A stretch of 64,000 nucleotides of DNA from Jiangella asiatica (GTDB taxonomy: Bacteria > Actinomycetota > Actinomycetes > Jiangellales > Jiangellaceae): positions 20,023 to 84,022 of the forward strand of contig NZ_SMKZ01000028.1 of the NCBI RefSeq assembly GCF_004349065.1, given 5' to 3'. Position numbers and translations under genes: made by a program. The notes beneath the pieces are model-generated. The model had not been told where the DNA came from, did no database searches, and worked only from the letters and a program-made list of their open reading frames with translations. Below, piece after piece: positions 55,578-63,017 of the stretch (positions are counted from its first letter, which is position 1; the number at the start of each line of letters is the position of its first letter).

Positions 55578-56432
55578 TCAGCCGAACGTCCAGCCCAGGT
55601 GTTCCAGGCCCAGCCGGGCGTAGTGCTCCGGCCCGTCGCCGAGACCGTAGGCGATGTCCTCCAGCACGGTGCACCGCGCGTAGAAGACCGCCCGCCGGCG
55701 CACCTCGTCGTCGAACCGGCCGCCGTACCGGCCTGCGTAGGAGTCGGCGATCGCCGCGAACACGTCCGGGCCGAGGTCGCGCAGCAGCCGGCCGAGGTCG
55801 TGCGCAGGGTCGGCGATGGCGGCGTCGCTCCAGTCGATGACGCCGGTGACCGCGTTCACTCCGGTGTCGACCAGCACGTGCTCCGTCCCCAGGTCGTTGT
55901 GGCAGAACGCCGGCTCCACCAGCGGCCGAGGTGCCGGTGCCTCGAGGAAGGCCTCGATCCGTGGCTTCATCGTGTCCGGCACGGCCGCCGCCACCTCGCG
56001 GTACGACGACGCGGCCTCGTCCAGCCAGGAGGCCGGCGGTTCGTCGTCGACGTCCACCAGCCCCGTGACGTCGGCGACCGGGACCGTGTGCAGGGCGCCG
56101 AGCAGCTGCGCCAGCGGCACGGCCAGCGCCGCCGGACGCGCGACCGGGTGCCGGTTCAGCGGCGCGCCGGGCAGCCTGCGGTAGGCCAGGAACCCACCGT
56201 CGGCGAAGACCGGCTCGGGCACCGGCAGCGGGGACACGCGTGCGACGAACTCCAGCAGCGCCGCCTCCCGCTCCGCGTCGCCGGCGTCCTGGGCGGCTCG
56301 CACCACCAGCTCACCGTTGACGTCGTACGCGACGTTGCCCAACCCGGCGCCCAGTCGGGTCACCGACCGCACGTCGTACCCGGGCAGATGCCGGGCGAGA
56401 ACCGTTCGAACCTCCGAGACCACGAGGGTCAT
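55578..56432 (-). CDS. phosphotransferase (aminoglycoside/choline kinase-like)
   Basis: 284 aa from the ATG at 56432. Kinase-like features: GAGLGNVAYDVNGELVVRAA with the glycine loop and Val-x-Arg strand, catalytic loop FCHNDLGTEHVLVD (His178, Asp180) and the metal-binding IDWSDAAIADPAHDLG (Asp200). It would phosphorylate a small hydroxyl compound or antibiotic; the substrate cannot be told. It is divergent from the polymerase-domain gene. Confidence 0.85.
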   Translation of the reverse strand: MTLVVSEVRTVLARHLPGYDVRSVTRLGAGLGNVAYDVNGELVVRAAQDAGDAEREAALLEFVARVSPLPVPEPVFADGGFLAYRRLPGAPLNRHPVARPAALAVPLAQLLGALHTVPVADVTGLVDVDDEPPASWLDEAASSYREVAAAVPDTMKPRIEAFLEAPAPRPLVEPAFCHNDLGTEHVLVDTGVNAVTGVIDWSDAAIADPAHDLGRLLRDLGPDVFAAIADSYAGRYGGRFDDEVRRRAVFYARCTVLEDIAYGLGDGPEHYARLGLEHLGWTFG

Positions 56433-56469
56433 GCTGGATCGTCTCGCCGGCATCGGCAAGACTGCGGGC

Positions 56470-57402
56470 ATGGGATCGAGCAAGGTCACCGTCGAGGTCG
56501 AAGGCCGGAAGCTGGCGCTGAGCAACCTCGGCAAGGTGCTGTATCCGGAAACTGGAACCGCCAAGGGCGAGATCATCCAGTACTACACGCAGGTAGCGCC
56601 GGTGTTGCTCCCCCACCTCGAGGACCGGCCGGTCACCCGCAAGCGCTGGCCGAACGGCGTCTCCGAGGACAGCTTCTTCGAGAAGAACGCACCTCGCGGC
56701 ACCCCGCCGTGGGTGCGCACGGCCGAGCTGCCGTCACCGGGCAGCACGAAGGACCGCGACACCGTCGTCTACGTCATGGCCGACGACCTCCCCACCCTGG
56801 TGTGGCTGGCCAACCTCGCGGTGCTGGAGATCCACGTGCCACAGTGGACGGTCGACGAGGACGGCCGGGGCACGAACCCCGACCGGCTGGTGGTCGACCT
56901 CGACCCCGGTGAGCCGGCCAACATCATCCAGTGCTGCCAGGTGGCGCTGCTGCTCGGCGAGCTGTTCGACGACGCCGGGCTCCCGTCGTACCCCAAGACC
57001 AGCGGGTCCAAAGGCATGCAGATGTACGTGCCGCTCGATCGCGGGGCCACCGACGACGAGGTCAGCGCCTACGCGCGTGGCCTGGCGCAGCGACTGGAGC
57101 GCGACCACCCGAAGCTGGTCATCTCGCGGATGGAGCGGGCAGCCCGCGGCGGCAAGGTGTTCATCGACTGGAGCCAGAACAATGCCGCGAAGACCACAGT
57201 GGCGCCGTACTCCGTCCGCGGCCGCACCGAGCCCACCGTCTCGACCCCGGTCACTTGGGACGAGGTCGAGCAGGGCGCCCGATCGACGGCGAAGAGCCGG
57301 CTGCCGCTGCGGTTCGACATCGAGGACGTGCTGGCCAGGCTCGACGAGGACGGCGACCTGCTCGCCCCCATGCTCGACCAGGCCCACCCACTTCCGAGCT
57401 GA
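56470..57402 (+). CDS. ligD-like: non-homologous end-joining polymerase domain protein (LigD PolDom-like)
   Basis: 310 aa from the ATG at 56470 (AAGACT 8 nt upstream, likely leaderless). Archaeo-eukaryotic primase fold: KLALSNLGKVLYPETG, RPVTRKRWPNGV, the catalytic VVDLDPGE (Asp143, Asp145), SGSKGMQMYVPL and KVFIDWSQN with the third Asp near 233. In LigD this domain adds ribonucleotides or fills gaps at DNA breaks. It is encoded alone here; the ligase, nuclease and Ku partners are not in the window. Confidence 0.9.
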   Translation: MGSSKVTVEVEGRKLALSNLGKVLYPETGTAKGEIIQYYTQVAPVLLPHLEDRPVTRKRWPNGVSEDSFFEKNAPRGTPPWVRTAELPSPGSTKDRDTVVYVMADDLPTLVWLANLAVLEIHVPQWTVDEDGRGTNPDRLVVDLDPGEPANIIQCCQVALLLGELFDDAGLPSYPKTSGSKGMQMYVPLDRGATDDEVSAYARGLAQRLERDHPKLVISRMERAARGGKVFIDWSQNNAAKTTVAPYSVRGRTEPTVSTPVTWDEVEQGARSTAKSRLPLRFDIEDVLARLDEDGDLLAPMLDQAHPLPS

Positions 57403-57408
57403 CCGCCG

Positions 57409-58581
57409 TCAGCCGTAGCTGACCGGGCCCTCGGGCAGGCCGGGCAGGAGCTCCTGTACCTCGTCGCGGCTGAGTCCGGCGGCGAGCAAAACGTCGACGG
57501 CCAGCGACCGGACCTGGGCGACGACCACCTGCCCGGCGAAGCCACCGGTGTGCTCCAGCGCCTCGGTAGCCATCTGCGCCGCCGCGACGGCCGACAGCCT
57601 GCTCTCCCGTGGCTCGTCGCCGCGATCCAGGTCGATGCGGAGCAGCCGGAGCGCGCCGCCCAGCGCGCGCAGCGACTGCGGCACCTCGCGCGGCACCGGC
57701 TCGTCCCGCTGAAGCAGGCTGATGGCGTGCCGGCACAGGACCCGCACGTTCCTGGTCATGTGGTCAACCGGCACCGCGACGTCGAGGAAGGCGCCGAGGT
57801 GGCCGCGCTCGCGCCAGCGCACCGGTGCGACGCGGGCCACCTCGTTGGCGCCCTCGAGCGCGGAGTGCATGGCGTCGACGTCGCCTTGCGTCTCCCGGGC
57901 CCGCTCCAGCGCCTTGGTCGCGGCCGCGCGGTCGCGGGCGACCAGCGCGTCGGCGACCTCCTCCACCAGCTCCGCGAGCGTCGTCAACAGCGGGTCGATC
58001 TGCCGCCGGGCGGCCGAGACCGGGTTCAGCGGCAGCAGCAGCACGCTGATCACCAACCCGACGATGCCGCCGACCAGCGCGTCCACGAACCGGTCCAGGT
58101 TGATGGTCGGCCCGTCCACCGGCGGCACCAGCGTCACGACGAGCACCGCCGAGGCCGCCGCCTGGGTGACGATCAGCGGCCCGCCGCCGACCAGCACCGC
58201 CACGACCATCGCCAACGTGACGACGAGCGCGATCTGGATGACGCCCGCGCCGATCCAGGCAACCAGCAGGTCGCCGACCAGCACGCCCAGCGCCACCCCG
58301 CCGACCAGCTCGAGCACCCGCGGCATCCGCTGGCCCAGCCCGCCGCCGAGCACGATCAGCGCGGCGATCGGCGCGAAGAACGGCTGGGCGTGGTCGATCG
58401 GCGGCAGCGTCGCGATCCACCAGGCCAGTGCGGCGCCGACGGCGGACTGGACGATAGGCAGCGCGGTGAGCCGTACCCGCCGCAGCCGGGTGCTTGCGCT
58501 CTCGCGCGAGCGCTGCGCCAGCGCGTCCAGGGCGTCCTCGGCCCGGTGGGCACGCGACGAGTTCTCGGGCTCACCAGGCAC
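57409..58581 (-). CDS. FUSC-like (aromatic acid exporter family) membrane protein
   Basis: 390 aa, GTG at 58581. TACCAT ends 7 nt upstream without a ribosome site (leaderless type). A charged N-terminus is followed by about six membrane segments in residues 40-190 (LPIVQSAVGAALAWWIATLPP, FFAPIAALIVLGGGLGQRM, GGVALGVLVGDLLVAWIGAG). A long soluble helical C-terminal half with many Arg, Glu and Leu follows. This half-FUSC arrangement occurs in putative exporters of aromatic acids; activity unproven. Confidence 0.75.
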   Translation of the reverse strand: MPGEPENSSRAHRAEDALDALAQRSRESASTRLRRVRLTALPIVQSAVGAALAWWIATLPPIDHAQPFFAPIAALIVLGGGLGQRMPRVLELVGGVALGVLVGDLLVAWIGAGVIQIALVVTLAMVVAVLVGGGPLIVTQAAASAVLVVTLVPPVDGPTINLDRFVDALVGGIVGLVISVLLLPLNPVSAARRQIDPLLTTLAELVEEVADALVARDRAAATKALERARETQGDVDAMHSALEGANEVARVAPVRWRERGHLGAFLDVAVPVDHMTRNVRVLCRHAISLLQRDEPVPREVPQSLRALGGALRLLRIDLDRGDEPRESRLSAVAAAQMATEALEHTGGFAGQVVVAQVRSLAVDVLLAAGLSRDEVQELLPGLPEGPVSYG

Positions 58582-58632
58582 GTCAACGATGGTAGGGGCT
58601 CACGCCACCGGCGACACGTAGACTCTGCGCCC

Positions 58633-59466
58633 GTGACCAACGGTAAGCGTGCTTGTGTGACGACATTGTCCCTCACCACCGCGGCCCTGTTGCTGGCCGG
58701 TTGCGGCGACGACGACTCCCCGGCCGGCGACGACTCCAGCCCCGCGGCCGCCGGGAGCGGGGCGCCGTCGAACGCGTCCAGCACCGAGCCGACCGAGGAC
58801 GAGTCCGGTGACCCCTTGCTGATGGCCCTCGAGGCGCTCGCCGCGGACTTCGACGGCGCGAAGGACTGCAGCTCGGAGGAGCCGCCGGAGGTCTTCGACG
58901 CCAGCGACCAGAACCTCGTCGCCGGCGCGGAGTGGTTCGGGACGCCGAGCACCGACGCTTCAGGCGCCCGGCCGGCGGCCGCGTGGAACGCCGACTTCTG
59001 CCTCCCCGAGAGCGAGGAGCTCGCCACCCGGGTCGCGCTCGACATCCTCGAGTTCGACGCCGAGGACGACGCGTCGGCCTGGTTGGAGGACCTCGAGACG
59101 GCGACGGCGTCCGGCCAGGTCGTGGTCCGGGGCGAACCGGAGCCGAGCGAGTGCGGGGCCGAGAACCCGAAGACGGCCACCCTCACCGAGCCGTCGGTCG
59201 CCGGTGACGACGCCGTCGACGTCGTGGTCGCCGACCCGTGCGGCCCGCTGGCGAAGTTCCCCGAGCTGGAGTGGGACAACCCGACCTATAGCTTCGGCCA
59301 GGGCGGGCGCTGGGTCGTCATCACCTTCGTCGAGGTCTCCGGCGGCGGCACCACCCAGGTCGGCGACGACCAAATGATCCTGGAGATGGTCAAGGTGCGG
59401 AAGGTCGAGCCGGACCTGCAGCGGGCCGCTGTCGAGACGCTGACCGAGGAGCTGGCCGACGCCTGA
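58633..59466 (+). CDS. putative lipoprotein of unknown function
   Basis: 277 aa from a GTG at 58633; TAGACT (58619-58624) stands 8 nt before it and there is no ribosome site. The start VTNGKRACVTTLSLTTAALLLAGC has a lipobox with Cys near residue 24. A low-complexity Ser/Asp/Ala linker to about residue 60 precedes a folded domain with four more cysteines (DCSSEEP, NADFCLP, SECGAEN, DPCGPLA), perhaps two disulfides. Divergent from the FUSC gene. I do not recognise the family. Confidence 0.75.
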   Translation: MTNGKRACVTTLSLTTAALLLAGCGDDDSPAGDDSSPAAAGSGAPSNASSTEPTEDESGDPLLMALEALAADFDGAKDCSSEEPPEVFDASDQNLVAGAEWFGTPSTDASGARPAAAWNADFCLPESEELATRVALDILEFDAEDDASAWLEDLETATASGQVVVRGEPEPSECGAENPKTATLTEPSVAGDDAVDVVVADPCGPLAKFPELEWDNPTYSFGQGGRWVVITFVEVSGGGTTQVGDDQMILEMVKVRKVEPDLQRAAVETLTEELADA

Positions 59467-59492
59467 GCCGGCACCGTGACAGGTGACTGCCG

Positions 59493-59825
59493 CTACAGGT
59501 ACAGGCCGGTCTGGCCGTCGGAGAGGCGCTCGGCGGCGACGGCGTGCAGGTCGCGCTCCCGCAGCAGCACGTAGGTCTCGCTGCGCACCTCGACCTCGGC
59601 CTTCTCGTCGGGGTCGAACAGCACGCGGTCGCCGACCTCGACGGTGCGCACGTTCGCGCCGAGTGCCACCACCCGAGCCCAGGCCAGCCGCCGGCCCATG
59701 GCGGCCGTGGCGGGTATGACGATGCCGGCCGACGAGCGGCGCTCGCCCTCCTCGCCGTCGAGCGAGACGAGCACGCGGTCGTGCAGCATCCGGATGGGCA
59801 GCTTGTCGGGGTCCTGGGGCGTCAC
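59493..59825 (-). CDS. GroES-like co-chaperonin family protein
   Basis: 110 aa from a GTG at 59825 (TAGTCT 8 nt upstream). IRMLHDRVLVSL, a shortened mobile loop RRSSAGIVIPATA, GRRLAWARVVALGANVRTVEVGDRVLFDPDEKAEVEV and YVLLRERDLHAV follow the GroES order. No groEL is adjacent, so it may be a second, specialised GroES-like protein. The C-terminal tail SDGQTGLYL is atypical. Confidence 0.8.
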   Translation of the reverse strand: MTPQDPDKLPIRMLHDRVLVSLDGEEGERRSSAGIVIPATAAMGRRLAWARVVALGANVRTVEVGDRVLFDPDEKAEVEVRSETYVLLRERDLHAVAAERLSDGQTGLYL

Positions 59826-59855
59826 AACAGCACAGACTACGTGCTCAATCGGGTC

Positions 59856-60200
59856 TCAGCGCCGCCGCGCCCGCCACAACAGCAGCCCCACCACGACGGC
59901 GGCGCCGGCGATGGCGCCCAGGACCTCGAAACGAGGGTTGCCATCGCGCGTGGTGACCCGTGCCTTCACACCGGCCACCCCGTCCTTGACCAGCCGCGAC
60001 GGTGCCAGGCGGGCGCTCAGCTCGTCGACGTTGGCGGCGAGCCGCTCGGTGCGCGCGGCGATGTCACGCTGGATCTGCGCGGCGCTGCGGCCACGCCGGT
60101 CGATCTCGGCCTGGACCTCGGGCGCGAGCGGCACCGGCTGCCGATGGCGTCCCGGCACCTCGTGCCGGGGCGCCGGCAGCGCGGGATCGGTCGAGCTCAC
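59856..60200 (-). CDS. DUF3618 domain membrane protein
   Basis: 114 aa, GTG at 60200. AAQIQRDIAARTERLAANVDELSARLAPSRLV is the DUF3618 helix. A single membrane helix (VLGAIAGAAVVVGLLLW) and basic tail RARRR follow. Such small proteins are common next to Bcp genes in actinobacteria, as here. Function unknown. Confidence 0.85.
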   Translation of the reverse strand: MSSTDPALPAPRHEVPGRHRQPVPLAPEVQAEIDRRGRSAAQIQRDIAARTERLAANVDELSARLAPSRLVKDGVAGVKARVTTRDGNPRFEVLGAIAGAAVVVGLLLWRARRR

Positions 60201-60277
60201 CTGTACCTCCTGGTCGGGCGGTGACGGAACTACCGTACCGATGCCACGCGCTCAGGGAATGTGGATACGGTGTGTCC

Positions 60278-60757
60278 GTGACTGTGTCGCGACTCTCCCC
60301 GGGCGATCCAGCGCCCGAGTTCTCGTTGCCCGATGCCGACGGATCGACCGTGTCGCTGTCCTCGTACCGCGGGCAGCGCGTCGTCCTCTACTTCTATCCG
60401 GCCGCCATGACTCCCGGCTGCACCAAGCAGGCCTGCGACTTCCGCGACAACCTCGCGTCGCTGCAGGCCGCCGGGTACGCCGTCGTCGGAGTCTCGCCAG
60501 ACCCGCCGGCCAAGCTGGCGAAGTTCCGTGAGCACGACGCGCTGACGTTCCCGTTGCTGTCGGATGAGAGTCGCGAGATGCTGACGGCGTACGGCGCCTA
60601 CGGCGAGAAGCAGCTGTACGGCAAGACCGTCACTGGCGTCATCCGCTCCACGTTCGTCATCGACGCCGACGGGCGTGTCGAGAAGGCCATGTACAACGTC
60701 CGCGCCACCGGCCACGTCGCCAAGCTCCGGCGGGATCTCGGGCTCGACGCGGCGTGA
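60278..60757 (+). CDS. bcp: thioredoxin-dependent peroxiredoxin, Bcp/PrxQ type
   Basis: 159 aa, GTG at 60278 (TACGGT 6 nt upstream, probably leaderless). Peroxidatic Cys48 and resolving Cys53 in TPGCTKQACDFRD place it in the PrxQ group with the CxxxxC arrangement. The rest (GVSPDPPAKLAKFREHDALTFPLLSD, GVIRSTFVIDADGRV) is canonical. It reduces hydroperoxides in the cytoplasm using thioredoxin. The following gene overlaps its stop. Confidence 0.95.
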   Translation: MTVSRLSPGDPAPEFSLPDADGSTVSLSSYRGQRVVLYFYPAAMTPGCTKQACDFRDNLASLQAAGYAVVGVSPDPPAKLAKFREHDALTFPLLSDESREMLTAYGAYGEKQLYGKTVTGVIRSTFVIDADGRVEKAMYNVRATGHVAKLRRDLGLDAA

Positions 60758-62886
60758 GGCGCCCCGGCCTGCGGACCGTCCTCGGTGTCGCACTGATCGT
60801 CCTCGGCACGCCGCCGCTGCTGGCCGGCGGGGCCGCCGCGGTCTACGTCGGCCCCGACGACACCGTCGAGCTCGTCCGCAGGGATGTCGCCACTGACAGC
60901 CCGGTCATCGCCACGGCGGTGGACCTGGCCTCGGTCACCGGGCCGGTCCTGCACGTCAGCGCCGACGCCGGCGACATCGAGACGTTCGTCGGCCTCGCGC
61001 ACCGCATCCACGTCGACTCCTACCTGGAGGGCGTGGCACAGCAGACCATCACCGACCTCACCCCGCGCGGCGAGATCACGATCGCGGACTCCACGCCCGA
61101 CGACAGCGGAGGCGCGGACGACGAGCCGGGATCGGGCCAGGAGACGGAGCCCGGCCCAGGCCTGGAAACCGAACCCACGCCTGGCTTCGAGACCGAGCCC
61201 GGCGCCGGATTCGAGACGGAGTCCGTGTCGCGGTCGGGGACGGAGCCCGGCCAGGGACTCGAGACCGAACCCGGCTCGGGACTGGAGACCGAACCCGGCT
61301 CGGGGCTGGAGACCGAGCCCGGTCCCGGATTCGAGACGGACCCGGGCACCGGGTCCGAGAACGACGAGGACCTCGGCGCGGAGGACGACCCCGGCACCGG
61401 CCTGGGCACCGGAGCCGGTCCGGCGGCCGCACCCGGTGACCTGGACTGGTGGCAGGAGAGCGCGTCCGGCGCGGGCCGCCAGGCGGTCGCGTTCGAGCTG
61501 ACCGACGAGCCGCTGCGGGTCGTCGTCACCACACCGTCGGCCGCCGCGGCCCTGGACGTGTCGTTCGGCATCGACGCCGAGATCGACGGACTGTTCCTGA
61601 CCGCCATCCTGGTCGGGGTCGCCGGACTGCTGCTGGTCGCCGGCGGCGTGCTCGTCCTCTGGCTGCGCCGACGGCGGCGCAAGCGTGCGCTCACCGTCGT
61701 CTCTTCCCCGGAACCGGCGGACAAGGACGAGGACGAAGACAAAGCCGACGACGCTGACCGGCCGACCCCGCCCGACGGGGACGGCGACGGTGCCAAGCCA
61801 GCGGACGGCGAGCCGGAGCCGGAGAAGATCGCGACCGTCACGCCGCTGCCAAAGCGCCCGCTGCCGAAGCGCACGCCTCCGCCGCCCGCGCCGCCGCCAC
61901 CGCCGAAGCCGACCGCACGGGTCGCGGTCGTCCTCGGCCTCTCCTTGTCCGGGCTGGTGACCGCCTGCGCGCAGGTTCCTGAGGAGATCACCGAGGCCGA
62001 CCGCGCCTCGACGATCCCGGCCATCACCGCGGACCGGGCCGCGGAGTTCTTCACGCTCTACAGCGAGACCAGCGCAGAGGCCGCGTCCACCCTCGACGGC
62101 ACGCTGCTGGCCGAGGTCGCCGGTGGCACGCTGCTGGAGACGACGCAGTTCGCCTTCGAGCAGCAGCTGACCACGGGCACCGCGGAGCCCGGCGTTCCCG
62201 CCGAACCGGCTGCCGTCGTCCCCGGCACCGTGCTCTCGCCGCAGGTCGACGCCTACCCGATGTGGGCCGTCGTCACCGGCGAACCCGCCGACGGGGCCGC
62301 GCCGCCGTGGTACCTGCTGACCCGCGAGGACGCCGCGTCGCCGTGGCTGGCCAGCATCGCCGTTCAGCCCACCGCCCAGACGTCGATCACCGCACCGGTC
62401 ACCAGCGACGACGGTGACGCCGTCGTCGCTGACGAGGACACCGTCACGCGGGGCCTGGAGGCGCTCGACGCCCTGGTCGAGTACGGCGAGACCGGCGTCG
62501 AGCCGGAGCGGATCGACCTCACCAACGCTGACGGCGTGACCCGGCTCCCCCAGCACGGCCTGCAGCTCGACACCGCCCCACCGGAGTTCGGCAGTGTCTC
62601 GCGCACCTGCGCCGTCGAGAGCCCCGACGACATCCACTGGCTCACCACCGAGTACGGCGCCGTCGCGCTGGCGACCATCAGCTGCACCCAGACGATGTCC
62701 GCCAACCCCGGCTTCTCCGTCGTCATCGAGGCCGACGGCCTGGGCACCATCCCGGGCGGTTCGGAGATCGTCCAGTCGCAGATCTCGCAGAGCGCCAGCT
62801 TCATCCTCTCCGTCGACGCCGACGGCTCGGCCACCGTCACCGGGCAGGGCATGCAGCCGCTCGCGATGACCTGGTCCCTCCCCTGA
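60754..62886 (+). CDS. large membrane protein with Glu/Thr/Pro/Gly repeats and an internal lipoprotein-like segment
   Basis: 710 aa, GTG at 60754 overlapping the Bcp stop. An N-terminal helix (LRTVLGVALIVLGTPPLLAGG) is followed by a domain with HVSADAGDIETFVGLAHRI. Octapeptide-like repeats (PGSGLETE) fill about 125-205. A second helix spans about 280-304, with a stop-transfer cluster RRRRRK. A highly charged then Pro-rich linker (PKRPLPKRTPPPPAPPPPPK) leads to a third hydrophobic segment VAVVLGLSLSGLVTACAQ, whose end (LVTAC, Cys about 405) looks like a lipobox. The last 300 residues form an exported-type domain with two cysteines. Family not recognised. Confidence 0.7.
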   Translation: MRRPGLRTVLGVALIVLGTPPLLAGGAAAVYVGPDDTVELVRRDVATDSPVIATAVDLASVTGPVLHVSADAGDIETFVGLAHRIHVDSYLEGVAQQTITDLTPRGEITIADSTPDDSGGADDEPGSGQETEPGPGLETEPTPGFETEPGAGFETESVSRSGTEPGQGLETEPGSGLETEPGSGLETEPGPGFETDPGTGSENDEDLGAEDDPGTGLGTGAGPAAAPGDLDWWQESASGAGRQAVAFELTDEPLRVVVTTPSAAAALDVSFGIDAEIDGLFLTAILVGVAGLLLVAGGVLVLWLRRRRRKRALTVVSSPEPADKDEDEDKADDADRPTPPDGDGDGAKPADGEPEPEKIATVTPLPKRPLPKRTPPPPAPPPPPKPTARVAVVLGLSLSGLVTACAQVPEEITEADRASTIPAITADRAAEFFTLYSETSAEAASTLDGTLLAEVAGGTLLETTQFAFEQQLTTGTAEPGVPAEPAAVVPGTVLSPQVDAYPMWAVVTGEPADGAAPPWYLLTREDAASPWLASIAVQPTAQTSITAPVTSDDGDAVVADEDTVTRGLEALDALVEYGETGVEPERIDLTNADGVTRLPQHGLQLDTAPPEFGSVSRTCAVESPDDIHWLTTEYGAVALATISCTQTMSANPGFSVVIEADGLGTIPGGSEIVQSQISQSASFILSVDADGSATVTGQGMQPLAMTWSLP
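61129..61365 (+). repeat. tandem 24-nt coding repeats (PGxGLETE units)
   Basis: About nine degenerate units encode P-G-x-G-L/F-E-T-E within the membrane protein. Two neighbouring units near 61260-61310 are almost identical in DNA, which suggests recent expansion. Confidence 0.7.
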
Positions 62887-62898
62887 CGCCGCGCCACG

Positions 62899-62926
62899 TT
62901 GTCGGGACCGCGCTGTCGACTACGAT
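62899..62926 (+). promoter_or_regulatory. tRNA-Leu promoter
   Basis: TTGTCG (62899-62904) and TACGAT (62921-62926) are 16 nt apart and end 9 nt before the tRNA. Confidence 0.5.
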
Positions 62927-62935
62927 TGCCGCTGC

Positions 62936-63017
62936 GCGGGAGTGGCGGAAATGGTAGACGCGTCAGGTTTAGGTCCTGGTGTCCTCGGACGTAGGGGTTC
63001 AAGTCCCCTCTCCCGCA
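62936..63017 (+). tRNA. tRNA-Leu (UAG anticodon)
   Basis: Acceptor arm GCGGGAG (62936-62942) pairs with CTCCCGC (63010-63016), discriminator A at 63017. The D-arm TGGCGGAAATGGTAGAC, the anticodon stem TCAGG/CCTGG enclosing TTTAGGT (anticodon TAG at 62970-62972), a long class II variable arm and the T-arm GGGGTTCAAGTCCCC are all present. CCA is not encoded. Reads CUA and related leucine codons. Confidence 0.97.

Noticed and set aside
57550..58632. Long plus-strand frame before the lipoprotein start
   Set aside because: It is antisense to the FUSC gene; the promoter and GTG at 58633 explain the real start.
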